Made by a program: the position numbers and the translations under genes. A DNA stretch of 64,000 nucleotides from positions 3,906,001-3,970,000 of the forward strand of contig NZ_JBBOCT010000001.1 of the NCBI RefSeq assembly GCF_038002605.1. The letters are read 5' to 3'. Shown here piece after piece: positions 26,556-35,429 of the stretch. Position 1 is the stretch's first letter, and each line of letters starts with the position of its first letter. The notes beneath the pieces are model-generated. The model was not told the DNA's origin. It made no database searches and was given only the letters and a program-made list of their open reading frames with translations. Source of the stretch: Bacillus sp. FSL K6-3431. Its GTDB lineage: Bacteria; Bacillota; Bacilli; Bacillales; Bacillaceae_C.

Positions 26556-26742
26556 TATTAGAGGAATATTGCCATTACTATCGAAAAGAAGAAGGAAAGC
26601 CATATTTTACTAACTGGTAGTTTAGTTGAACAATAGAAAAATTATTGTTAAAATAATTAGAAACATACGTTCCGTTAATTGTGTAATCCTTATTCAACAG
26701 GGCAGAAGAAACAATATCTGAATGATAATAGGAGGAAGAGTT

Positions 26743-27312
26743 GTGTCAAATAACGTAAAACAGAGAAGAATAATGTTAGATTTGGCCGTTACTTTAGATG
26801 GTTTTATTGAAGGGAAAAATGGAGAAGTTGATTGGTGCATTATGGACCCTGATATGGGGTTCACTAATTTCTTGAATCAAATTGATACTATTTTATATGG
26901 TAGAAAAAGTTACGATTTATGGGGACAATATATTCCGAAAACTGAAGACTCTGATAGCGAAAAAGAAATTTGGGAATTGGTTCATAGTAAAGAGAAATAT
27001 GTGTTTTCCAGAACACAAATAGGGACTGATAATCGAGCAATATTTATAAATGAAAATATTCTTGAAGAAGTAAATAAATTGAAGAGTAAGCCTGGTAAAG
27101 ACATCTGGCTATATGGCGGAGCAAGTCTCATTACAACTTTTATAGGTTTAGGGCTTGTTGATGAATTTAGATTATCTATTCACCCTGTTATTTTGGGAGA
27201 AGGAAAACCGATGTTTATTGATATAAAACAGAGAGTAAATTTAAAAATGGTTAATCAAAGAACGTTCTCTTCTGGCGTTGTGCAACTAATCTATCATCAG
27301 AATGGTAATTAA
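26743..27312 (+). CDS. Dihydrofolate-reductase-like protein (RibD C-terminal family)
   Basis: This 189-residue protein has the RibD_C/YyaP pattern: IMLDLAVTLDGFIEGKNGEV, NFLNQIDTILYGRKSYDLWG, then KDIWLYGGASLITTFIGLGL and DEFRLSIHPVILGEGKPMF. Such proteins bind NADPH and resemble dihydrofolate and deazaflavin reductases; the substrate is not known. The start is GTG 26743 with an ideal GGAGG at 26731; the longer frame from 26722 would include that site. It is monocistronic. Confidence 0.85.
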   Translation: MSNNVKQRRIMLDLAVTLDGFIEGKNGEVDWCIMDPDMGFTNFLNQIDTILYGRKSYDLWGQYIPKTEDSDSEKEIWELVHSKEKYVFSRTQIGTDNRAIFINENILEEVNKLKSKPGKDIWLYGGASLITTFIGLGLVDEFRLSIHPVILGEGKPMFIDIKQRVNLKMVNQRTFSSGVVQLIYHQNGN

Positions 27313-28031
27313 TAATAAAATTATCAATACTATACACTATTGAGTTAAAAATTAAAACTATCTTATTTAACGGGTGCTTTCTTTGTAATAAGGGAAGTAC
27401 CCTTTTCAATTCAAGGACGAGCATTATTATAATAACCGATATCTTGTTGAATGCTGTACTCTACGTCTCGCTGATACGGCCAAAAAATTACTTAACTTAC
27501 TTCGTGAGGCAGAATGTTAAAGTTGGATGTATCACGAATTTATCTATGAAATCTTAAGTTATGAAATGGTGAGTTTCCAGACAATGACTTTTGAAAACTA
27601 CGACCTGAAAGTGCGGTCTGCCATTGCTCCTCAACGCTCTTATCTAAAGCAGAAATCGGATGAACGATTAATGTCATCATCTATTTCATTAACCTTTCTG
27701 TTTTGGTATTCCTATACCTGAAAAGTTTTGAAAAGATGCACTCACCAAAAGAGCGTAAGAACCAATTCTACTTGACGGTTACAGCAACGGAAAAACGGTG
27801 GAATAAGGGAGGATAAACAGTATCTGGTTGGTTTCCTAACCCAGTAACCCAAGTATTTTCAAACACTATTAAAAGCTACAGAGCTGGTTTTATATTATGG
27901 GTCTAAATTACCAAATTCTAAAATTTGATAAATTACATAGACTTTTCTGCCAATCTTTTCTATGATAAAAACGTATAATAGACAAATCTAACATTAATTT
28001 CCGGGGTCTGGGGAACTTTTGATGTGTAGAT
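27313..28031. other. Long gap with decayed coding DNA
   Basis: A frame at 27527-27721 reads MYHEFIYEILSYEMVSFQTM and more, and the preceding 27440-27520 resembles coding DNA, but neither matches a family I know. GGGTGCTTTCTTTGTAATAA at 27371 resembles the GGGCGCGATTGTTGA inner part of the left-type ends. No intact gene is visible. Confidence 0.35.
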
Positions 28032-28047
28032 ACAGGAGGAGAGTCGG

Positions 28048-28875
28048 TTGAAAGGATTTAAATTTCCAAATCTACTATTTATCCTGATTGCATCTTTCGT
28101 ATTGCTATTTATTCAGCCATATCAGGCTGCCGGAGAAGAATCGGCCTTTTTAAACAATACTGTATCTGCCTCCGGGAGCATTGCCGAAACGGATGAAGGG
28201 TTATTGGAACCGATCACAGATTGGTTCGGTAGTCTGAGAGAGAATACAGATAACACTATTGAGGGTATCAAAGAAAAATTTGACGGGATCGTCGGTTACA
28301 TAGGTGAATTGTTTGAAAGTGTTGATGAGTCGATCGCGGTATTTACTGGTGGAGGAGATTCGAACGAGGAAATTACGAACCTCAACAATACAATCGATCA
28401 GATTGAAGAAAAACTGGGAGACATCAGTCTTAATCTGGACGAAAACACAGTATACCGCGTCTTACGGGAGGATGAAAATCCGGATAAGGGCATTTTCGCC
28501 AAAGCACCGGAAAGGGAACATATCACGATTGCGGGGCATGTCAACAATGGAAGTAAGAAAACATTTAAAGGATCCAAATATATATCAACTACCAAGAGTT
28601 TTGAGGTAGCACTGGAAAATGCAACAAAAGATATTATGAATGCAGGTAAAGCTCAGGATCTCCGGATCATACAGATTGATTTGGATAAGGTGCCTGATAC
28701 GTATTATGATTTAACCGACCCGGATGTCCAAGATAAGTACCTGGTTAATTCGAAAGGGGAACCATGGGAAAAGGTAAGGAGATACGCCAATAAATCTCAG
28801 GAATTGCTGATTGAAAATGTTATACCACCAGAAGCAATCAACCTGCTTGGTCGCCCTTCCGAATTTATGAAATGA
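28048..28875 (+). CDS. Secreted ADP-ribosyltransferase-like toxin
   Basis: The 275-residue product starts with a Sec signal peptide (KFPNLLFILIASFVLLFIQP, cut near AAGEES). Residues 40-140 are a helical spacer. The C-terminal 135 residues have an ADP-ribosyltransferase layout: TVYRVLREDENPDKGIFAKA (arginine of the first strand), GSKYISTTKSFEVALEN (STS-like motif), IIQIDLDKVPDTYYDLTD and ANKSQELLIENVIPPEAI (Q-E/E region). This fits polymorphic toxins that modify a host or competitor target. TTG 28048 follows AGGAGGAG. The gene 38 bp downstream is its likely immunity gene. The fold is assigned by eye. Confidence 0.7.
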   Translation: MKGFKFPNLLFILIASFVLLFIQPYQAAGEESAFLNNTVSASGSIAETDEGLLEPITDWFGSLRENTDNTIEGIKEKFDGIVGYIGELFESVDESIAVFTGGGDSNEEITNLNNTIDQIEEKLGDISLNLDENTVYRVLREDENPDKGIFAKAPEREHITIAGHVNNGSKKTFKGSKYISTTKSFEVALENATKDIMNAGKAQDLRIIQIDLDKVPDTYYDLTDPDVQDKYLVNSKGEPWEKVRRYANKSQELLIENVIPPEAINLLGRPSEFMK

Positions 28876-28913
28876 TAAATTCCCGTTGATTGGGAAGAGG
28901 AGCGTGAGACGAA

Positions 28914-29534
28914 ATGAATCAATCATCTTTACTGGAAATATTCATCGAGTCCGAAACGGATTTGCTTGTTGAACTGCGTATGGGTAATGGTTTGGACCGG
29001 GAAGAATATGAAAAGTTTATAAATGTATTCACAGAGCTTACCAGACTGTGGGACAAAGAAGACTGGGTACCAAATAAAGCAGTCCAGCCGATCATTGAAA
29101 TCTATGCTGAACTGTATCAGTTTTCATTGAATTATTCGGATGAAGAAGCCAAGCGGATACGTGATGCTGCAAAACAGATTAGCATGCTGAGAGAGCAGTG
29201 CCTTTCTGGTGATGGGATGCCGAATCGCTATCAGGCCGACATCACTCAGAATCTGATAAAATATATCGATGAAAACAATGGCTTTTTTGTTCAAATGGAG
29301 CAGGGAAAAGGCATGGATGAGGAGCAGTTTGAAAAGGTACTTCAGGAACTGACGAAAGTTCACGGGGAAATAACCTCTTGGGAAACGATCCCAAAATCGG
29401 TGGTGAAAATACTAAGTGCCTTCTATGAAATGGATTTACTTGTAATCAAGTATGAGGACGTATTCAAAATGCAGGAAGAAGCAGACAAAATCTATGACGC
29501 ATATGAAAGAGTATTTGAACTAATTGCTGGCTAG
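28914..29534 (+). CDS. Probable immunity protein, internally duplicated
   Basis: This acidic, all-helical cytoplasmic protein of 206 residues contains two related halves. Half one: LVELRMGNGLDREEYEKFIN...WVPNKAVQPIIEIYAELYQF. Half two: VQMEQGKGMDEEQFEKVLQE...TIPKSVVKILSAFYEMDLLV. It has no signal peptide. It is in one operon with the secreted toxin and ends at a strong terminator, which is the usual arrangement of a toxin and its immunity gene. I recognise no named immunity family, so the role is inferred from position, acidity and size. Confidence 0.6.
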   Translation: MNQSSLLEIFIESETDLLVELRMGNGLDREEYEKFINVFTELTRLWDKEDWVPNKAVQPIIEIYAELYQFSLNYSDEEAKRIRDAAKQISMLREQCLSGDGMPNRYQADITQNLIKYIDENNGFFVQMEQGKGMDEEQFEKVLQELTKVHGEITSWETIPKSVVKILSAFYEMDLLVIKYEDVFKMQEEADKIYDAYERVFELIAG

Positions 29535-29570
29535 AAAAAACCGAACAGTGCCGGGTACTGTTCGGTTTTT
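29535..29570 (+). terminator. Terminator of the toxin-immunity operon
   Basis: AAAAAACCGAACAGT and ACTGTTCGGTTTTT form a perfect stem with a T-run one base after the immunity gene stop. Confidence 0.9.
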
Positions 29571-30076
29571 ATGGTTGTATGTTATACGGTAATGAATGGG
29601 AAGAGCAGCGGGAGAACTTGATTATGTAATTGGAGGGTATTCCATTGTTATTCAATAGTTTTAACAAAAATAAATTAATATAAATTCGGGCGGATTCAAT
29701 AGGGTTCGCTCTTTTTTCTTTTTGTCGTGAGCTACTAAATCCTTTGTCGGTACTGGATTCAGGAGGGTTTTAGTCGCTTTTTAGTTGTTTTTTCAACTCT
29801 TTAAATCCGTAGGGTTTTGAGTCCCAATCCAGTTAGTTTCTCAACTGCTAAACGCGATCAATTTCCATCCTTTTCTCCTGATCTTCCTTCTATTCATGGA
29901 AGAACTTAACTACAATGGAGGAATACTCCTCCACATAAGACGATATCCTGGATCCTGGTGAAAATAGGGGAAGTGGGTTGAAGTTTTGGGGGGAGAAGGG
30001 ATAGACTTTTTTACAGATACATATCTACGAAGACTTCTGGATAGGAACACATTTAGCGATATTGGGACATTTTTCC
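29571..30076. other. Gap without gene
   Basis: No supported frame. The 67-codon frame starting at 29986 crosses the promoter and Zur box of the next gene and is not credible. Confidence 0.4.
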
Positions 30077-30128
30077 TTGACGTGCACATAAGATATTTAT
30101 ATAATGCAAATCGTAACCATTACGATTT
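30077..30128 (+). promoter_or_regulatory. Promoter with Zur box upstream of zinT
   Basis: TTGACG (30077) and TATAAT (30100) are 17 bp apart. The palindrome AAATCGTAA-CCA-TTACGATTT lies at 30108-30128. It equals the known B. subtilis Zur box (AAATCGTAAT-n-ATTACGATTT) except at the centre, so the gene was repressed by zinc-bound Zur. Confidence 0.88.
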
Positions 30129-30147
30129 GCGGAGAAGGAGTGTTTTA

Positions 30148-30678
30148 ATGAAGATTGTTATTTGCAAAACGGTTAAGCCTATTAACTATTAGTCTATTAC
30201 TAATATTAGTAGGGTGTCAGACTTTGGGTTTATCCGAAGGCGATTCTAATGAAACAACAAAATCCTCATCAGTTAAAGAAGGCTCATCCAAAACGCAAGA
30301 GCAAACATCTGAAAGTCAACCACATGAAAGTGAACACGATCATAGTCATGTAAATGATAAAGAAACAAAAAAATTTATGACGGCTATTTTGAAGACAGCC
30401 AAGTGAAGGATCGTTCACTCTCCGATTGGGGAGGGGACTGGCAATCTGTATATCCATACCTACAAGATGGTACGCTTGACGAGGTTTTTGCTCATAAAGC
30501 AGAACATAAAGATGGCATGACAGCTGAAGGATACAAAGAATACTATAATAAAGGGTATCAAACAGATGTTGACCGTATTTTAATTAAAGAGGATACTGTA
30601 TCGTTCTTTAAAAAAGGAGAAGAATATACTGGTGAGTATCTCTATTGTGGCTTTGAAATAGAGTTTGATAATTTATAA
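30148..30678 (+). pseudogene. zinT: ZinT-domain zinc-binding lipoprotein, frameshifted and truncated
   Basis: Combined frames give a signal peptide and lipobox (LLTISLLLILVGC), a His-rich linker (HESEHDHSHVND) and a ZinT domain (DRSLSDWGGDWQSVYPYLQD, then DEVFAHKAEHKDGMTAEGYK and GYQTDVDRILI). Two lesions are visible: the ATG at 30148 is out of frame with the signal peptide, and a shift in the A-run near 30370 separates the linker from the domain. The C-terminal half of the ZinT domain is missing because a right-type transposon end starts at about 30666. ZinT proteins collect zinc for uptake under starvation. Confidence 0.85.
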
Positions 30679-30715
30679 TAAAGATTGATCATTTCGAATA
30701 AAGTTCGATACAATC
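30666..30715. mobile_element. Right-type Tn7-like end that truncates zinT
   Basis: TGATAATTTATAATAAAG (TGT read as TGA) and GAATAAAGTTCGATAC carry AATAAAG cores at 30677 and 30697, exactly 20 bp apart. The zinT frame runs into it. Confidence 0.6.
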
Positions 30716-30957
30716 ATCTTGATATGTTGGATTCTGTTAATGCAACAATCAGGCCATATTTTGGAATAAGAACTTCACGGGAAATTAGATATTTAACAAG
30801 GATAATCTGTAGGGGCAGAATCAGAAAAGGCTTTGTCAGGGGCGAGGTAGCCGTAAGAAAATAGGTTATAAAAGTTCCTATAATCATGGTCCGGAAAACG
30901 ATAAGATCCGAAGCAGCACCCGGCGTTCGCCCTGCGCTGCTTGATCATTTCTTATCT

Positions 30958-31983
30958 TTACCGCCTGCGTCGGGAAGCATCCAACCATTCCGGCGTCCAA
31001 GCAGGATCTTGATTATCCTTTTTGCTCCCGGGGGGAACGATTTCATCGATGGCATCTAGCATATCGGGACTAAGCGTCAAATCAGTTCCAGCTAAATATT
31101 TCTCCAATTGCTTCAGTGTGCGCGGTCCCACAAGGGTTGAAGTGACAGCCGGATGGCTTTGGATAAATGCGACAGCCATATGTGCCAGTGTTATCCCTGC
31201 CTGATCGGCTACTTGCTTCAGCTGTTCGATGACTGCAAACTTTTGCGCATTTCCCGGCAATTTCGGATCGAGTGTGCGAGCGGCATCCCCCTTTAAAAGC
31301 GCCGCCCGTGATCCGCTGTCCGCTGCCCGACCTGACGTATACTTGCCCGTCAGCAGACCGCCAGCCAACGGGCTGTAGGTCAACAAAGCAAGATCGTGGC
31401 GTCGAGCGACTTCGGCAATGTCTATCTCGATGCTTCGGTTGAGAATCGAGTACGGAGACTGCTCGCTGACAAACCGCTGCAAATAGCGACGCTCGCTTGC
31501 CCCCTGTGCCTCTGCCAGCTGCCAGGCTTGATGATTGGAAGTGCCGATATGATGGATCTTGCCTTCTTGTATCAGATCGCTCAGCACGCCCAGAATTTCT
31601 TCGAAAGCAACGTCCCCGAATGGGTGATGCAGTTGATAAAGATCAATATAATCCGTTTGCAGCCGCTGGAGGCTTTGTTCGACTGCCTGCCGAACCCAGC
31701 GGCGAGAAGCACCGCTTTGATTCCGCTCGCCATTCGGCTCTGCCCCGAATTTCGTTGCCAGGATAACCTCGTCCCGTCTGCCCTTGATCGCCTCACCGAT
31801 GATTCTTTCCGATTCTCCATCCCCATAACGGTTAGAGGTATCGATCAGATTGATGCCGGCTTCCAGCGCCTTGTGAATAATTTGGATTCCCTCTTCCTTG
31901 TCGGTAAGCGATCCAAAAACCCCTCCTCCCAGGGTATATTGACTCACCTTAACACCCGTGCGCGCCAAATCTCGATATTGCAT
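30958..31983 (-). CDS. Aldo/keto reductase
   Basis: A 341-residue TIM-barrel reductase of the YccK/IolS-like group. Motifs are LGGGVFGSLTDKEEGIQIIH, NLIDTSNRYGDGESERIIGE (catalytic Asp and Tyr), VILATKFGAE (catalytic Lys), YIDLYQLHHPFGD (catalytic His) and the C-terminal NADPH site LVGPRTLKQLEKYL. It reduces aldehydes or ketones with NADPH. The start 31983 has AAAGGAGATGG upstream; the longer frame to 32064 covers the promoter. The gene is divergent from a TetR gene and both are clearly GC-richer than their surroundings; the pair lies between a right and a left transposon end. Confidence 0.92.
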   Translation of the reverse strand: MQYRDLARTGVKVSQYTLGGGVFGSLTDKEEGIQIIHKALEAGINLIDTSNRYGDGESERIIGEAIKGRRDEVILATKFGAEPNGERNQSGASRRWVRQAVEQSLQRLQTDYIDLYQLHHPFGDVAFEEILGVLSDLIQEGKIHHIGTSNHQAWQLAEAQGASERRYLQRFVSEQSPYSILNRSIEIDIAEVARRHDLALLTYSPLAGGLLTGKYTSGRAADSGSRAALLKGDAARTLDPKLPGNAQKFAVIEQLKQVADQAGITLAHMAVAFIQSHPAVTSTLVGPRTLKQLEKYLAGTDLTLSPDMLDAIDEIVPPGSKKDNQDPAWTPEWLDASRRRR

Positions 31984-32069
31984 GATTATCCATCTCCTTT
32001 TTAATGAACACGTGTTGATATGTTTTATTGGATCTATTATAATAAAGCCAATCGTTCGGAACAATCAAC

Positions 32070-32100
32070 AATGTAAACGAACTGTTCAATAAAGAACACA
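32070..32100. promoter_or_regulatory. Candidate TetR operator in the divergent promoter
   Basis: Two short palindromes, GTTCGGAAC and GAACTGTTC, lie close together between the divergent akr and tetR genes. A role as operator is inference. Confidence 0.4.
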
Positions 32101-32150
32101 AAAGTAATACTGACCATTATTATGTTTGGCTATCGAAAGGAGTACGAATC

Positions 32151-32747
32151 ATGGAGGGAAGAACTGATCTACGGTCTGTTCGGAGCCGCAAGCTCATCGA
32201 GCAGGCGCTGACAGACATCCTGAGCAATCAGGGGATCAAGGAGTTAACCGTTAAAAATTTGTCACAAAAAGCCGGTATTAACCGCGGCACCTTTTATTTG
32301 CACTACAAAGATATTTTCGACCTAATCGAGCAAACGGAGTGGATGCGGGGATTGCTGAAAATATTTGAACCTATTCGGCTGAACGATCTCATGAAGCATT
32401 CGGATGAGAAATCGCCATTCCCAGCTATCGCTGAGGCCTTTCGGTATTTGCACCTCCATGCTTTTTTTTTCAAGGCCGTTTTTCATCCCTCTGCCCCAGT
32501 CGAATTGGGAGAGCGGCTGAAGTACCTGGTCGGGACCCGTTTGTACGAAAGTCTGAAGCAGGAACAGCCCAGTTCTAGTTGGTCCGTTCTGCCCGCTGGT
32601 TATATCATCGCTTATCTGGGCTCTGGGCAGTTCGGGTTGATTCAGCATTGGTTCATAACCGATCGAACGCTTCCCCCGGACGAAATTGCTCTGATGCTGA
32701 CTCGGTTTATCCGTAATTCTCCCTGTTTTTCCCATCATTTTAGCTAA
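32151..32747 (+). CDS. TetR-family regulator
   Basis: A 198-residue protein with the TetR N-terminal helix-turn-helix: RSRKLIEQALTDILSNQGIK, then ELTVKNLSQKAGINRGTFYLHYKDIFDLIE. The C-terminal ligand domain ends in a helix rich in Phe and His. GAAAGGAG lies 11 bases before ATG 32151. It is divergent from the aldo/keto reductase and probably represses it. Base composition matches that gene, not the flanks, so both arrived together. Confidence 0.88.
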   Translation: MEGRTDLRSVRSRKLIEQALTDILSNQGIKELTVKNLSQKAGINRGTFYLHYKDIFDLIEQTEWMRGLLKIFEPIRLNDLMKHSDEKSPFPAIAEAFRYLHLHAFFFKAVFHPSAPVELGERLKYLVGTRLYESLKQEQPSSSWSVLPAGYIIAYLGSGQFGLIQHWFITDRTLPPDEIALMLTRFIRNSPCFSHHFS

Positions 32748-32794
32748 AACTAACAATAAATGATATATCAGGCATGTTGAGATCTTTCTCAAAC

Positions 32795-32974
32795 GGGCGC
32801 AATTGCGGAAGATCATAGAGTGAAAAGTGATCAAACTTTTTTATCAAAACTAAACTTAAATTTACCAAGAATAATCCATTTTGATCAATATTTATTTCAA
32901 AACGGATTCTTTCTATTTACCGTAATCTTAGGGTTTACTCCATATTTCTAATCAAACTTTATTCTAAAGCTACA
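32795..32974. mobile_element. Left-type Tn7-like end, variant A (copy 9)
   Basis: GGGCGCAATTGCGGAAG at 32795, motif 1 at 32827-32847, hairpin with motif 2 at 32868-32913 and motif 3 at 32950-32964, then CTAAAGCTACA ending at 32974. With the right end at 30666 it encloses the GC-rich akr/tetR pair. The next five bases are TTAGT. Confidence 0.65.
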
Positions 32975-33063
32975 TTAGTATCCTTTCTTTACTTCACTGA
33001 CTACCTTTATCAGGGTTGATGTTTTAAAATGAAAGGGACAACTAATTAAGGAGGCGACCAACG

Positions 33064-33528
33064 ATGGTCATGACATTGGAGCAGTTTCGCGAAATTTTGG
33101 ATGAGAATCGTCGTTTAACCATTCGAACAATTGAGGCTTTCCCTGAAGATAAGTTATTCACCTTTGCACCGGTCGAACCGCTGCGGCCATTCTCAAAAAT
33201 GATTTTAGAGATACTAGATATTGAACGGGGATATATACGCGGTATCGCTCTCGATGAATGGGAATATAGCCAACCTTTTGCTAGTGTTTCGACCAAAGCG
33301 GAACTTTTAGACGGTTGTCATAAAACCAAAGAGGATGTGCAAAAATGGTGGCCAAAAATCAACAAGGAACAGTTGCACACCGTAGAAAAAGATCCTTTTT
33401 TTGGTGGCGAAATGAGTCATTTCGAACGTCTACATTATGCGTTGGAAAATGAAATCCACCATCGGGGCCAAGGTTTTATTTACTTACGGTTACTTGGGAT
33501 TGAACCGCCAGCGTTTTGGGAGCGATAA
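33064..33528 (+). CDS. DinB-family metalloprotein
   Basis: A 154-residue DinB-like helical bundle: LEQFREILDENRRLTIRTIE, FAPVEPLRPFSKMILEILDI and a C-terminal metal motif ALENEIHHRGQGFIYLRLLG (H-H-R-G). The usual first histidine of helix 1 is less clear than in the DinB protein at 14180, with which it shares only the fold. AGGAGGCGA lies 8 bases before ATG 33064. Family members are metal-dependent, thiol-cofactor-linked enzymes; the substrate is unknown. Confidence 0.8.
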   Translation: MVMTLEQFREILDENRRLTIRTIEAFPEDKLFTFAPVEPLRPFSKMILEILDIERGYIRGIALDEWEYSQPFASVSTKAELLDGCHKTKEDVQKWWPKINKEQLHTVEKDPFFGGEMSHFERLHYALENEIHHRGQGFIYLRLLGIEPPAFWER

Positions 33529-33697
33529 TAAAAAGGGACAACATTTTTATTTAACCCGGATTCGTTTTTTTATACCGAGAAACTTTTAGGTAAAACCAGA
33601 TAGCTGAATGACGAAGTGAAATCTATCCAATAACGGGAAAAACGTATGTTTTTCCCGTTTTGATATAAACCTCTATGTAAAAAGTTGAATTCCACCT

Positions 33698-33960
33698 TGT
33701 GGATTTGAAATAAAGTTGTACCGTTTTATAAGGGTAATTATAAAGAAAACACTGTTGTATAAGGACTTTTGAAAATTTCTGATCAACCTTTTTTACAAAA
33801 ATTTCAAACTAATTTACAAGAAGAGAATCCATTTTATGAATTCATTCTAAGAAGAAACCCACACATTTTGATTAATCTTTTTTCAAAATGTTTGGGTTTT
33901 TTATATGATAAAATCAACGGTGGCAGCGTCTTTTTAATCAAACCCTATTCCAAATCAATA
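33698..33960. mobile_element. 263-bp miniature element with right and left Tn7-like ends
   Basis: It starts with TGTGGATTTGAAATAAAG (right-type) and contains the three left-type motifs at 33780, 33863-33888 (in a hairpin 33856-33900, arms CCCACACATTTTGA and complement) and 33935. It ends CCAAATCAATA at 33960. There is no room for a gene; an 82-codon frame across it is made of repeat. It has the form of a non-autonomous MITE-like derivative. Confidence 0.6.
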
Positions 33961-33965
33961 GATAT

Positions 33966-34020
33966 TGTAAATTTGAAACAAAGTCACGATGTTCTTGCCC
34001 TAAACCATTTATTCTAGGGC
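33966..34020. mobile_element. Right-type Tn7-like end with hairpin
   Basis: TGTAAATTTGAAACAAAGTC begins exactly 5 bp (GATAT) after the preceding left end. A hairpin (GCCCTAAACC...CTAGGGC, 33997-34020) follows in the same relative place as at 8549 and 9958. Confidence 0.55.
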
Positions 34021-34168
34021 TTGTTCTTTAACTAGGGGCAACTTTAATGAAAAACACGATATAAGAATCATATCGAGTATAATATTTATAAGTTACATTT
34101 TTTTCTTTATATTCGATGTATTGTGATTGATTTAAGATTTAGCTTTTTTAAAGAAAGAAGGATGTGAA

Positions 34169-34687
34169 ATGAGAAAATTTGTCGTGTATGCTGTGGCTAT
34201 TTTAGGTAATGTTCTACTAATTAATTGGTCAGAGCTATGGTATGGTGCAGAATGGTTTACTGAATGGTTATTTGGTTTTTTAACTATAGGTTTATTTGCA
34301 TTGTTTTTACAAGGATGGAAGCGATATAGCCCAAATGGCGTGGGGTTAATCTTAATAACAGCATTTGGATTACTAACGATTAATTCTATTTTTTTTGTGC
34401 AAAATTTTCCAGCTAGCATATGCAGTTTATTGTTAGGACTATTACTCATGCCACTTTATAAAAATCATCAAGATGCGGTTTTAACTGCATGGGGCTTTGT
34501 GTTAATAAACATACTAATTAGTATAGAAGTGCAAAGTGATATTACGATGTCGCTGCTATTTTTAACAACTGGAATAGGGGCCTTAGTTGGTTTTCGTTTA
34601 CAATTTTTATTGTTAAAACGATGTTTTACAGTGTTTTTTTCTCTAACGGCTTTGGTTTTGCTATTTGATTTTTTGTTGTCGTTTTAA
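34169..34687 (+). CDS. Polytopic membrane protein of unknown function
   Basis: The 172-residue product has about five or six hydrophobic helices, for example FVVYAVAILGNVLLINW, WLFGFLTIGLFALFLQGW, LILITAFGLLTINSIFFV and TGIGALVGFRLQFLLL. AAGAAGGATG lies just before ATG 34169. No family motif is recognisable and it has no operon partner. AATAAAGTTTAAAG right after its stop resembles a transposon-end motif. Confidence 0.6.
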   Translation: MRKFVVYAVAILGNVLLINWSELWYGAEWFTEWLFGFLTIGLFALFLQGWKRYSPNGVGLILITAFGLLTINSIFFVQNFPASICSLLLGLLLMPLYKNHQDAVLTAWGFVLINILISIEVQSDITMSLLFLTTGIGALVGFRLQFLLLKRCFTVFFSLTALVLLFDFLLSF

Positions 34688-34794
34688 AATAAAGTTTAAA
34701 GGGTAATTTTCAAAAAAATTGCGATGAAAGCCAAAATGAAGCCTTAGAAAATGCTGTTTTCATAAGGTTTCACAGAGGTTGTAATTCTTATGAA

Positions 34795-35113
34795 AGAAAA
34801 AATGGTGTTTGATGATCTTTTTCAAAAAAGGAATCAAACATATCTTATTGGATCAAGCAAAAATATCTAGAAAAATAGCATCCTGGGTATGATTCAATCT
34901 CCTTCTTCTGATGAAGTACAGCAATTAATTACAGAATGGAAGAGTTATCTTGAACAATCGATTGCTTGTGACGCTGAAATGCTAACATGTATTGCAAACA
35001 CGTATAAATTTGATAATCAATTTAAAAGTTATATAAATCAGTTTAGCAATGACGACTTAGCCGAATTTTTATATAACGCTATTATGCATCATATCAATCG
35101 AAAGAGGGGGTAA
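34795..35113 (+). pseudogene. TipAS-domain C-terminal fragment of a MerR regulator
   Basis: The frame from 34889 reads SPSSDEVQQLITEWKSYLEQ, then LTCIANTYKFDNQFKSYINQ and LAEFLYNAIMHHI. This matches the C-terminal half of the TipAS antibiotic-binding domain found in TipA/Mta-type MerR regulators. The DNA-binding N-terminus and half the ligand domain are missing. A short upstream frame (MVFDDLFQKRNQTYL) is also reminiscent of this region. The fragment is next to a right-type transposon end at 35136, so it was probably trimmed by rearrangement. Confidence 0.65.
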
Positions 35114-35135
35114 TCTCATCCTTTTATAGTAGAAC

Positions 35136-35185
35136 ATATACACCATCTTAAAGTTTGATAATTTGAAAAGAAGTTTAATCAAAAC
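35136..35185. mobile_element. Right-type Tn7-like end (weak)
   Basis: CTTAAAGTTTGATAATTTG and AAAAGAAGTTTAATCAAAAC carry cores 20 bp apart. The terminal TGT is not preserved. Confidence 0.4.
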
Positions 35186-35429
35186 CCAATTTGAAAATAA
35201 AATACTTAAACTAAGACGCAGGCAAGTTAGCAGTTGAACAATTTGTAAATGAATAGTCTTAAGCTTTATAGCATTTCTTTTTTTATGAGGAATGCTTTTT
35301 ATTTTTGTCTAAGAATAAAAGGGGATTTACATAACAATAATAATGTAATAAAAATCAATAATAATTTATTGTAAAACGATAAATTATATGTTAAAGTCAA
35401 ATTGACAATAAATAAGTGAGGTGCTTTTT

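Noticed and set aside
28304..28609. Second frame inside the toxin gene
   Set aside because: It is a shadow in another frame of a gene with a clear signal peptide and ribosome site.
29986..30192. Frame of 68 codons before zinT
   Set aside because: It crosses the promoter and the Zur box and reads into zinT in another frame.
31396..32004. Plus-strand frame of 202 codons
   Set aside because: It is antisense to the aldo/keto reductase and arises from the high GC content of that gene.
33769..34017. Open frame of 82 codons
   Set aside because: It consists entirely of the left-type end and the following right end, including the hairpin; similar frames are broken in other copies.
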